A DNA stretch of 28,413 nt from Bacteroidales bacterium UBA6267 (GTDB lineage: Bacteria; Bacteroidota; Bacteroidia; Bacteroidales; UBA1556). The notes under the pieces are model-generated. The model searched no databases, was not told where the DNA came from, and saw only the letters and a list, made by a program, of their open reading frames with translations. Below, piece after piece: positions 5,822-13,434 of this stretch (positions are counted from its first letter, which is position 1; each line of letters starts with the position of its first letter). The stretch is from assembly GCA_002440745.1 (NCBI GenBank), contig DJVB01000055.1, positions 1-28,413 of the forward strand, read 5' to 3'. Position numbers and translations under genes: made by a program.

Positions 5822-8617
5822 CTAAACCTTATATATTTTAACTGCACATTTCTTATAGTCAGTTTGTTTAGATATTGGACAGGTAGCATCAAGAACAACT
5901 TTGTTAATGAAAACTTTTTCATCAAACCATGGCACATAAATTAGACCTTGCGGTACTCTATTACGACCTCGGGTTTCTACGTGCGCTCTTACTTTTCCTC
6001 TACGTGATTCTACCCATATCTTATCCCCCTGCTTAATTCCGAATTTTTCTGCATCTTTTGGGTGCATATAGCAAAGTGCCTCTGGTACAGCTCGATATAG
6101 CTCAGGTACTCGCATTGTCATTGTTCCACTATGCCAATGCTCTAAGACTCGACCTGTAGATAACCAAAGTGGATAATCCTTGTCAGGCATTTCGGGCGGC
6201 TCCATATATGGTCTAAAGAAAATCTTCGCCTTATTGGTTAACTTTTGCTTTGGAGCATTGGGGTCAGGAGTCTGTAAATTTCCAACAGGTAATTCTTTCA
6301 TCGCTTTTCCGTAGAAAGCAAATTGCCCATTGTTCTCCTTTCTGGCGTATGGGTCGTATTTTGAATTGAATCTCCAATGCGTTTCCTTTCCATTTACTAC
6401 AGGCCACTTTAATCCTCTAACTTTATGATAGGTGTCAAAGTCAGCATAATCATGCCCATGTCCCTCGCCAAATTTTCGATATTCTTCCCAAAGATATTTT
6501 TGAATAAAAAATCCATATCCTTTCCATGTTTGTCCATCGGATCCTAAAATATTTCGTTTATCTCCAATTGATTCGGTGTTAAGGTTGCCTTCTGAAATAG
6601 GATCAGGAATTTTAAAAGAACTTGCATATTCATTGGCAAATAATACATCATAAAGCGTATTGTTTGGATTGTAACCAAATTCATTCAAGTTTTCTAAAAC
6701 TGATGGTAAACCACCTTCAACTCCGGCAACAGGTTGACTTCCCCACACTTCTCTCAGTTTGAAACGTTTAGATAATTCAACTATTTGCCACACATCAGGC
6801 ATTGAGTCGCCAACCGGTGTTACTTGTTGTTTCCAATGTTGGGTGCGGCGCTCGGCATTTCCATAAGCTCCCCATTTCTCATATATCATGGCTGAAGGCA
6901 AAACTAAGTCTGCAACTTTTGCTGAAATTCCAGGATAAGCATCGCTCACAACAATAAAATTGTCTGTTAGTCGAGCTGCTTTAATCCAGTGATTTGCGTT
7001 AGCCGTATCTTGGTATGGATTGCAAACTTGAACCCAAGCAAATTTTATCTTTCCGTCTTCAATATCTCGGTGCAGTTGCATAATATGCGATCCCTGTTTC
7101 GGATTTAGAGTGCCGGCAGGAAGTTTCCAGATTTTTTCTGAAATTTCGCGGTGCTTTGGATTATCTACAACCATATCGGCAGGCAACCGATGTGAAAAGG
7201 TGCCGACTTCGCGCGCGGTGCCACATGCAGATGGTTGCCCCGTTAGACTAAACGCTCCACTTCCAGGTACTGCTTGCTTGCCTAATAGAAAATGTACCAT
7301 ATAGGATTGCTCATTAACCCAAGTGCCTCTTGTATGTTGGTTCATTCCCATGGTCCAAAACGAAACGATTTTTCGTTTTTTCTCGGTGTATAAATCAGAG
7401 AGTGCTTGCAATTTTGCTTTATAGTCTTCCAATGTTTCATTAGGATCTCCTTTTGAAACTTTTGCAGTGAACTCTAAAGTATATGGTTCTAAGGCTTTCT
7501 TGAAATCTTCAAATCCAATAATCCAATGTTTTCCGGCAGCATCTCGATGCTTCATCTCCATTGAATCTCCTTCTTTTAATCCTAAATATCCTAAGGTAAC
7601 CGCCTCATCTGCGCTTATCTTCTTCGAAACTTCATTTTTTACGGTTTCTTTTTCTTTTTCAGTAAACTTAGGATGATCAGGTGTTCGCATTCCATAACCT
7701 ATGTCGGCAAATCCTGTGGCAAAAACAATGTTTTTTTCAATGAAGTCCTTGTCTATTACTTCTGGATGATTGTAAACAATTTCATGGGCTAAAAAATTCC
7801 AAATAGCTAAATCAGTATTGGGTTTGAAAACTATTTCAATATCTGATAAATCACTGGTTCTATTTGCAAAAGTAGTGAGATTTACAACTTTAACATTCTC
7901 TGAATCAGTAAGTTTTCTGTCTGCTACCCTGGACCATAAGATTGGATGCATTTCCGCCATATTGGCCCCCCAAGTAACAACAGTATCCGTTAATTCGATA
8001 TCGTCATAACAGCCACTTGGTTCATCAATTCCAAAGGTTTGCATAAATCCCGCAACAGCTGATGCCATGCAGTGCCTTGCATTGGGATCGAGATTGTTCG
8101 ACCGAAAACCAGCTTTAATGAGCTTTACTGCGGCATAACCTTCTTGTACAGTATATTGTCCCGAACCAAAAACTCCAATCCCTGTAGGCCCTATTTCTTT
8201 GAGGGTTTTCTTTATTTGAAATTCCATCTCATCAAACGCTTTCTTCCAGCTTATCGGCTTGAATTTTCCCGTTTTACTGAAATTTCCAGCCTCATCGACT
8301 CGCATTAATGGCGTGGTTAATCTATCAGCTCCATACATGATTTTTGCATTGAAATATCCTTTAATGCAGTTTAAGCCTCTATTAACAGGGGCTGCTGGAT
8401 CGCCTTTTACCGCAACAATTCTGTCGTTTTGTGTGGCTATCATAATTCCGCAACCTGTGCCACAAAATCTACAAACAGCTTTATCCCATTTCCAATTTTC
8501 TTCGGCTGTTTCCGCTGCTGCTTGCACTTCTTTTGGTAAACTAATCCCTGCTACAGCAGCTACAGTTGCAACGGCTGAACTTTTTATAAAATCTCTTCTG
8601 TTTAATCTCATCTTCAT
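5822..8617 (-). CDS. napA: NapA, catalytic subunit of periplasmic nitrate reductase
   Basis: This 931-residue molybdopterin oxidoreductase reduces nitrate to nitrite in the periplasm. The N-terminus carries a Tat signal (LNRRDFIKSSA, Arg7-Arg8) with a probable cleavage after QAA. One 4Fe-4S cluster is bound by Cys49, Cys52, Cys56 and Cys84 (CRFCGTGCGIMIA). Cys183 in ARHCMASAVAGF is the expected molybdenum ligand, as in NapA rather than serine or aspartate enzymes. The C-terminal molybdopterin-binding domain contains STGRVLEHWHSGTMTMR. The length is close to that of epsilonproteobacterial NapA (about 925) and longer than the E. coli enzyme. Start choice: Met1 at 8617 or Met3 at 8611 both keep the Tat motif. 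It is the first gene of the operon and sits behind the palindromic operator. Confidence 0.97.
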   Translation of the reverse strand: MKMRLNRRDFIKSSAVATVAAVAGISLPKEVQAAAETAEENWKWDKAVCRFCGTGCGIMIATQNDRIVAVKGDPAAPVNRGLNCIKGYFNAKIMYGADRLTTPLMRVDEAGNFSKTGKFKPISWKKAFDEMEFQIKKTLKEIGPTGIGVFGSGQYTVQEGYAAVKLIKAGFRSNNLDPNARHCMASAVAGFMQTFGIDEPSGCYDDIELTDTVVTWGANMAEMHPILWSRVADRKLTDSENVKVVNLTTFANRTSDLSDIEIVFKPNTDLAIWNFLAHEIVYNHPEVIDKDFIEKNIVFATGFADIGYGMRTPDHPKFTEKEKETVKNEVSKKISADEAVTLGYLGLKEGDSMEMKHRDAAGKHWIIGFEDFKKALEPYTLEFTAKVSKGDPNETLEDYKAKLQALSDLYTEKKRKIVSFWTMGMNQHTRGTWVNEQSYMVHFLLGKQAVPGSGAFSLTGQPSACGTAREVGTFSHRLPADMVVDNPKHREISEKIWKLPAGTLNPKQGSHIMQLHRDIEDGKIKFAWVQVCNPYQDTANANHWIKAARLTDNFIVVSDAYPGISAKVADLVLPSAMIYEKWGAYGNAERRTQHWKQQVTPVGDSMPDVWQIVELSKRFKLREVWGSQPVAGVEGGLPSVLENLNEFGYNPNNTLYDVLFANEYASSFKIPDPISEGNLNTESIGDKRNILGSDGQTWKGYGFFIQKYLWEEYRKFGEGHGHDYADFDTYHKVRGLKWPVVNGKETHWRFNSKYDPYARKENNGQFAFYGKAMKELPVGNLQTPDPNAPKQKLTNKAKIFFRPYMEPPEMPDKDYPLWLSTGRVLEHWHSGTMTMRVPELYRAVPEALCYMHPKDAEKFGIKQGDKIWVESRRGKVRAHVETRGRNRVPQGLIYVPWFDEKVFINKVVLDATCPISKQTDYKKCAVKIYKV

Positions 8618-8640
8618 AGTGGAATTTTGGATTTAATACC

Positions 8641-8648
8641 CAAAAGTA
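8641..8648 (-). promoter_or_regulatory. Predicted napA promoter, -7 element
   Basis: On the minus strand the sequence reads TACTTTTG, an exact match to the Bacteroidota -7 element TAnnTTTG. Transcription would start near 8636-8637, giving a leader of about 20 nt before the napA ATG. No good TTG is seen at the -33 position. That suits a promoter that depends on the activator bound at 8669-8686. Confidence 0.65.
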
Positions 8649-8668
8649 GTATTTGATGTAATCTAACC

Positions 8669-8686
8669 TTGTAACCTTTGTTACAA
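8669..8686. promoter_or_regulatory. Perfect palindromic Crp/Fnr-type operator of the nap operon
   Basis: TTGTAACCTTTGTTACAA is a perfect inverted repeat: 7-bp arms and a 4-bp spacer, the geometry of Crp/Fnr-family sites. Its centre (8677.5) lies about 41.5 bp upstream of the start of transcription predicted from the -7 element at 8641-8648. That is the classical class II activator position. It lies between divergent napA and pepD but is far closer to the napA promoter. A one-mismatch copy precedes the regulator gene at 50-67. Confidence 0.75.
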
Positions 8687-8700
8687 TCTCTTATCTTTCT

Positions 8701-8759
8701 TTAAATCATTTTCAATTTCTGTTAAATCCTTCTTAAATTGCTTTTAAACTATTTTTAAA
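8701..8759. repeat. TTAAA tracts in helical phase
   Basis: TTAAA occurs at 8701, 8722, 8733, 8744 and 8755. The last four are spaced exactly 11 bp apart and the first lies 21 bp before the second. An A-tract (AAAA) continues at 8767. The block sits directly upstream of the pepD promoter and could act as curved or flexible DNA or as an upstream promoter element. Function is inference. Confidence 0.4.
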
Positions 8760-8781
8760 TTTCCACAAAACAAATTTCTTA

Positions 8782-8789
8782 TACCTTTG
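8782..8789 (+). promoter_or_regulatory. Predicted pepD promoter, -7 element
   Basis: TACCTTTG matches TAnnTTTG exactly and would start transcription near 8794, about 47 nt before the pepD ATG. A convincing TTG at -33 is lacking; the upstream DNA is the phased TTAAA block. Confidence 0.55.
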
Positions 8790-8840
8790 AGCCTTTCATT
8801 GAAATACCATAATAAACTATATTTTTAAACCCTAAATTTT

Positions 8841-10301
8841 ATGAACAAAGAGATTTATAACCTTGAACCAAAGGCTGTTTGGCAACATTTTTACAGCCTG
8901 ACCCAAATTCCTCGTCCGAGCAAACATGAAGACATGATTCAGGACTTTATTGTGAAATTTGGTCAAGACCTCGAATTAGAAACCATTAAAGACGAGGTTG
9001 GCAATGTGATTATTCGCAAGCCGGCGACTCCCGGAATGGAAAATCGCAAAGGTGTTGTTTTGCAAGGTCACCTTGATATGGTTCCTCAGAAAAATAGCGA
9101 CAAGGCGCACGATTTTGAAAAAGATCCGATTGAAGCCTATATTGATGGCGAGTGGGTAACTGCTAACGGCACAACTCTCGGCGCTGATAACGGCATTGGT
9201 GCTGCTGCTGCAATGGCTGTTTTGGCAGCAAAAGACCTTCAACATGGTCCTATCGAAGCGCTTTTTACTTGCGATGAAGAAACCGGAATGACCGGTGCTT
9301 TTGGACTTCAACCTGATGTTTTGAAAGGAGATATTCTTATAAATATGGACAGTGAAGATGAAGGTGAACTCTATATTGGTTGCGCCGGAGGTATCGACCT
9401 CGAAGCTGGTTTTACCTATATTCCTCAACCTGTTGGTGGCGATTTGAAAGCTTATAAATTGACTGTTAAAGGTTTAAAAGGTGGTCACTCGGGTTTGGAT
9501 ATTCGTCTCTATCGTGGTAATTCAAATAAATTGCTTTTCCGTTTCCTTCGTAAAGCTCAGGCTGATTTCGAAATGCAAATTGCTAATGTTCAGGGTGGTA
9601 GTCTTAGAAATGCCATTCCTCGTGAATCCTTTGCTACCGTTGTAATTCCTTCCGGTTTTGCGGCTGATTTTGAAAAATCGGCTAAGGAGTTTGAACAGAT
9701 TTTTATCAGCGAACTTCACGTTAAAGAACCTGATTTACAGTTTTTTGCCGAAGCAACAACCTTGCCTGCAAATGTTCTCGATGCCGACACTCAAACCCGC
9801 TTCATTAATGCAATCTATGCAACTCCAAATGGTGTGATTCGCATGAGTGACGATATGGAAGGTATGGTTGAGACTTCTACCAATCTTGCTATTATTAATG
9901 CTGCTGACGGAAAGATTAGCATCGCTGCTCTGATGCGCAGTAGTGTGGATTCGGCCAAAGAAGACCTCGCTGATATGATGCTTTCGGTTTATGAACTTGC
10001 CGGTGCCGATGCTCAACTGAAAGGTGGCTACCCGGGTTGGAAACCAAATCCGGATTCGGAAATTTTGACCCTCATGCAAGGAGTTTATAACAATTTGTAC
10101 GGAAAAGTGCCTGAAATTAAAGCGATTCACGCCGGTTTAGAATGTGGTCTTCTCGGCGCTGTTTATCCAAAATGGGATATGATTAGTTTTGGCCCAACCA
10201 TCCGTTACCCACATTCTCCAGATGAGAAAGTGAATATCGAAACTGTAGAAAAATTCTGGAATTATCTTGTGGAAACATTGAAAAATGTTCCTGTAAAGTA
10301 A
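8841..10301 (+). CDS. pepD: Aminoacyl-histidine dipeptidase (M20C, carnosinase-like)
   Basis: This 486-residue cytoplasmic metallopeptidase is of the length typical for PepD. It hydrolyses Xaa-His and a range of other dipeptides. Di-zinc ligands and catalytic residues are visible in family order: GHLDM (His77, Asp79), GADNG (Asp116), the catalytic pair in DEETG (Glu146, Glu147), NMDSEDEG (Asp170) and a C-terminal PHSPDEK (His458). GGHSGLDI (His216) belongs to the lid/dimerisation domain that reaches the neighbouring active site. The gene stands alone with its own promoter and terminator. Its codon third positions are richer in G/C than those of the flanking genes, which may reflect high expression. 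Confidence 0.95.
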   Translation: MNKEIYNLEPKAVWQHFYSLTQIPRPSKHEDMIQDFIVKFGQDLELETIKDEVGNVIIRKPATPGMENRKGVVLQGHLDMVPQKNSDKAHDFEKDPIEAYIDGEWVTANGTTLGADNGIGAAAAMAVLAAKDLQHGPIEALFTCDEETGMTGAFGLQPDVLKGDILINMDSEDEGELYIGCAGGIDLEAGFTYIPQPVGGDLKAYKLTVKGLKGGHSGLDIRLYRGNSNKLLFRFLRKAQADFEMQIANVQGGSLRNAIPRESFATVVIPSGFAADFEKSAKEFEQIFISELHVKEPDLQFFAEATTLPANVLDADTQTRFINAIYATPNGVIRMSDDMEGMVETSTNLAIINAADGKISIAALMRSSVDSAKEDLADMMLSVYELAGADAQLKGGYPGWKPNPDSEILTLMQGVYNNLYGKVPEIKAIHAGLECGLLGAVYPKWDMISFGPTIRYPHSPDEKVNIETVEKFWNYLVETLKNVPVK

Positions 10302-10320
10302 TGATCTTGAATAAATTATT

Positions 10321-10352
10321 AAAAAACCGATTGACTTGTCAGTCGGTTTTTT
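10321..10352. terminator. Bidirectional intrinsic terminator between pepD and xseB
   Basis: The arms 10321-10335 (AAAAAACCGATTGAC) and 10338-10352 (GTCAGTCGGTTTTTT) are complementary with one wobble, with the apical bases opening as a loop. A run of eight T follows on the plus strand and a run of six T on the minus strand. It can therefore end transcription of both convergent units. Confidence 0.88.
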
Positions 10353-10374
10353 TTGTTTTAAACTAAAAGTTTTA

Positions 10375-10572
10375 CTAATCTTCCAAATCCTTCAAAATCT
10401 CCTCCACATCTTGCTGGGTGCTGATAAGCTTCGATTTACAAAACTTGAGCAGTTGTGATGCACGTTTGATTTTTTCTGAAAGCTCATCCAAACTTGTTTC
10501 GCCATCTTCTATCTGATTTACAATGGTTTCTAATTCCCGAAACGCTTCTTCGTATTTCATGGTTTCTTTCAT
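10375..10572 (-). CDS. xseB: Exodeoxyribonuclease VII small subunit
   Basis: This is a 65-residue, all-helical protein with the XseB pattern: YEEAFRELETIVNQIEDGE, then SLDELSEKIKRASQL and a C-terminal helix. Several copies bind the long coiled coil of each XseA subunit to form exonuclease VII, which degrades single-stranded DNA. The ATG overlaps the xseA stop by one base (TAATG), so the two are translationally coupled. This supports the first Met over Met5. Confidence 0.93.
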   Translation of the reverse strand: MKETMKYEEAFRELETIVNQIEDGETSLDELSEKIKRASQLLKFCKSKLISTQQDVEEILKDLED

Positions 10573-11948
10573 TATTTCGATATTTTTAAAATTTTACTTT
10601 CGGTTTTTCCATCGGAAAACTGGTTTTCTATCAGGTCTCCTTCTTGTATTTGATTGATTTCTTTCACAATTTTTCCATTTACTCTTGTAATGCTAAACCC
10701 CTTTTTGAGAATCTCAACAGGATCAAGTAGTTTAATTTTTTCCTCCGTATGATGAATTTTTTGCCAAACAGATTTTAAAATATGTTTAGAGCTTTTTTCT
10801 AAATGCGTGGAAAAAAATCGCAGGTTTTCTTGGTTTCGTTCGATACGGTTGACTGGTAACTGGCTCAATTTAAGACTTTTGCTTAATAAAATCTCTTTTT
10901 GGTGAGGGATAAATCGTTTCGAATATTTTAGAAGCCGTATTTGTGCGCTGGAAAGTTGCTCGCTTTTGTGTTGGATAAACAATTGTTGTCGATTTTTGAT
11001 TCTATCGCCTAATTTATAAAGCAAACTTTTGGAATCTACAATCTGATCTATAGGAACCGACTGTAGAATGGCCATTTTATGGTCTAATTCCACCGCAATA
11101 TTGTCGAATTTTTGTTGAAGAAAATAGGCTAAATCGGTTGGTGTGATGGCGTTTTTATGAGCGACCATTTCCACAACGGTTTCGTTGGTGGAATGGCCAA
11201 TTCCGCTAATGACCGGTATAGGGAAAGTGGCCACAAGTCGGGCTAAATTATAGTCGTTGTAGCAGTTGAGACCTACATCGCCACCACCACCTCTAATAAT
11301 GGCCACAATGTCGAAATGTCGGATTACTTTTCGGATACGTTCCAATTGAAATGAAATGGAATCAACCGCTTCGTCGCCTTGCAGAAGTGCCGGAAATAAC
11401 ATGTAAAAAAAGCGATATCCTCTGGAATTATTATCCACAATATTTTTAAAATCGTGAAATCCTTTAGAGGTTTCCACCGAAATAATGGCAATTCTTTTCG
11501 GAAAAAATGGAAAATTCAGCGCTTTGTTAGCAAAGAAAACATGCTCATCTTTAAGTCTGCTGATGGATTTGAGCTTTTCGGCAGCCATTTTTCCAAGACT
11601 AAAATCGGGGTCAATATCCGAAATATGAAAAGCGAATCCGTAGGTTGAGCTATAGTCTAATCGGGCCCGAAAGAGAATTTCCATCCCCTCGGTCAACTGT
11701 CGGCCTGTGGTTGCTTTAAACTTTTCTAAAATCCGTTCGTAACTACCTTTCCAAATCACTCCTCGAATCTGTGCTTTCACTCCGGTTTCGCTTTTTTCAA
11801 CTAAATCGGGATAGCAATGTCCACTTTTTGGATAGTAGTTCAATTGAGCAATTTCGGCCTTAATCCAATATTCTTGCGTATATGTACGGCTGATGAGCTT
11901 TCGCACATGTTCGGTAATCTGACTTAAGGTATAATAGTTTTCGGTCAT
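10572..11948 (-). CDS. xseA: Exodeoxyribonuclease VII large subunit
   Basis: This 458-residue protein has an N-terminal OB-fold (about 1-105, beginning YTLSQITEHVRKLI) and a catalytic domain (about 125-320) with the family motifs RGGGGDVGL (219-227), GIGHSTNETVVE (249-260) and KNAITPTDLA (265-274). A long coiled coil and a short C-terminal segment (DPVEILKKGFSITR) follow. The enzyme processively degrades single-stranded DNA from both ends. The gene is first in the xseA-xseB pair and lies 90 bp after pabB. A weak -7-like TATTTTTA (minus strand, 11966-11973) with a TTG 16 bp further upstream may give it its own promoter. Confidence 0.96.
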   Translation of the reverse strand: MTENYYTLSQITEHVRKLISRTYTQEYWIKAEIAQLNYYPKSGHCYPDLVEKSETGVKAQIRGVIWKGSYERILEKFKATTGRQLTEGMEILFRARLDYSSTYGFAFHISDIDPDFSLGKMAAEKLKSISRLKDEHVFFANKALNFPFFPKRIAIISVETSKGFHDFKNIVDNNSRGYRFFYMLFPALLQGDEAVDSISFQLERIRKVIRHFDIVAIIRGGGGDVGLNCYNDYNLARLVATFPIPVISGIGHSTNETVVEMVAHKNAITPTDLAYFLQQKFDNIAVELDHKMAILQSVPIDQIVDSKSLLYKLGDRIKNRQQLFIQHKSEQLSSAQIRLLKYSKRFIPHQKEILLSKSLKLSQLPVNRIERNQENLRFFSTHLEKSSKHILKSVWQKIHHTEEKIKLLDPVEILKKGFSITRVNGKIVKEINQIQEGDLIENQFSDGKTESKILKISK

Positions 11949-12038
11949 GGATTAATTTTAGGCCATAAAAATATAAATTCTTGTCTTTCCAATAACGCAA
12001 TTTTCAAGAAGTTGGAATTTCTTTCCAAAGAAGGTTTT

Positions 12039-13346
12039 TTATTCCAAAGCTTTAAACAGACCATTGGCTTTAACAAAGCATTCTTCGTATTCATCCTCGG
12101 CATTCGACTGTATCGTGATTGCTCCTCCGGTTATGAAGGAAAGCAAATTACGACTTTGGTTATACTGTATGCTTCTGATTATCACATTGAAATCGGCATT
12201 TCCTTCCGGGGAAATATAGCCAACAGTGCCGCTGTAAAGGCCTCTTGCCATAGCTTCCGTTTCGTCAATAATTTTCATTGCACTAATCTTTGGTGCTCCT
12301 GTCATCGATCCCATCGGGAAGGTGGTTTTTAGTACGTCAAAGATGGAGAAACCTTCCTTTAGCCGCGATGAAACTGTGGAAATCATCTGATGAACTTGAG
12401 GGAAACTATAAATGCCAAAAAGCTCATCTACCGAAACTGACCCACGCTCCGCAGTTCGCGATAAATCGTTGCGAACTAAATCCACAATCATCACATTCTC
12501 AGCTTTTTCTTTTGAGCTATTAATCAGGCTTTCTTTTCGTTGCCGATCCTCATCAACCGTTAATCCTCTACGTGTTGTTCCCTTGATTGGTTGTGAAATA
12601 ATCTTGTTTCCTTTTTTAGTTAAATACCTCTCCGGACTGGCACACATCAGAAATCTATCCTCATTGCGATAATATGCCGAAAAAGGTGCCGGACTGATAG
12701 TGTTAAGCTTAATATACACTTTATCAGGATTTTGAATCATTGTTTTTGCGAAAAATTCCTGACAATAATTGGCTTCGTATATATTGCCTTGCTGAATATG
12801 ATGCTGTATTTTTTTATAACCTGCGAAATACCGTTCCTTAGAAATTCTGTTTGTAATGGTGATTTTGAAGGATTCAAAGGTTTGCGTTTCTTCAGAATTG
12901 ATTTTTTGTTCTACCTCCAAATTTTCTGCGAATGTTTGGTCTTGGGGGCTAAAGTTGTCATGTAAATGGATTTCGACTTGGTTTTTATTGCTGATTAACA
13001 ATATTTTAGGACGAAAGAAAAACAGTTTTGAAAACCCAATGTCGTTTGGATGTTGAGTAGAGATTTTTTCAATATTATTTTTCATATCATAACTAATATG
13101 ACCGAAAATCCAATCAGGCTTGGCATTATAAAAATCCTGAAGTTTACTGAAATTTTCCTTTTCATCATCCTTAATCTCGATTTGATCGGTCGAACCGGCA
13201 GCTATCAAGAAGTCGTAATTTGTAGTTTCGTAGAGTTGGGAATTGGAGTTTAAAACCATAACCTGCTCAAAATGTTGAAGATTAGTGATGGCTGACTCAA
13301 CAAATCTCTGGATATTGTGAATTTTAAATCGCTTATAAACTATCAT
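12039..13346 (-). CDS. pabB: Aminodeoxychorismate synthase component I (chorismate-binding)
   Basis: This 435-residue protein of the TrpE/PabB/MenF family converts chorismate to 4-amino-4-deoxychorismate for folate synthesis, using ammonia from a glutaminase partner. Motifs: SPER (237-240), PIKGTTRRG (253-261), IVDLVRNDLSR (287-297) and GSMTGAPK (346-353). Lys255 in PIKGT is the residue that distinguishes PabB from TrpE, which has Ala there. The N-terminal half is short and divergent, as in other stand-alone PabB proteins. No pabA or pabC neighbour is present, so the partner must lie elsewhere. It is divergent from the acyltransferase gene. A weak promoter (TTCTTTTG, minus strand, 13364-13371) is possible. 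Confidence 0.9.
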   Translation of the reverse strand: MIVYKRFKIHNIQRFVESAITNLQHFEQVMVLNSNSQLYETTNYDFLIAAGSTDQIEIKDDEKENFSKLQDFYNAKPDWIFGHISYDMKNNIEKISTQHPNDIGFSKLFFFRPKILLISNKNQVEIHLHDNFSPQDQTFAENLEVEQKINSEETQTFESFKITITNRISKERYFAGYKKIQHHIQQGNIYEANYCQEFFAKTMIQNPDKVYIKLNTISPAPFSAYYRNEDRFLMCASPERYLTKKGNKIISQPIKGTTRRGLTVDEDRQRKESLINSSKEKAENVMIVDLVRNDLSRTAERGSVSVDELFGIYSFPQVHQMISTVSSRLKEGFSIFDVLKTTFPMGSMTGAPKISAMKIIDETEAMARGLYSGTVGYISPEGNADFNVIIRSIQYNQSRNLLSFITGGAITIQSNAEDEYEECFVKANGLFKALE

Positions 13347-13380
13347 ATTGTTAAATAGAGCAGCAAAAGAACAAAAAAAC

Positions 13381-13409
13381 TTGATAGCATAAATATTTTG
13401 TTAATTTTG
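13381..13409 (+). promoter_or_regulatory. Predicted promoter of the acyltransferase gene
   Basis: TTG at 13381-13383 and TAATTTTG at 13402-13409 are separated by 18 bp and match the Bacteroidota -33/-7 consensus. Transcription would start near 13413. A purine-rich GGGGGAAG at 13423-13430 in the short leader may act as a ribosome binding site. Confidence 0.65.
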
Positions 13410-13434
13410 CCGTCCTTGTTTTGGGGGAAGTAAA

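Noticed and set aside
8259..8636. 125-codon plus-strand frame opposite the napA start, and similar long frames opposite napA, pepD, xseA and pabB
   Set aside because: These are antisense shadows of well-conserved genes, without plausible protein features of their own.
12000..12045. TTGGAA/TTCCAA repeats between pabB and xseA
   Set aside because: The short repeats do not form a stable stem followed by T, so a terminator or operator cannot be supported.
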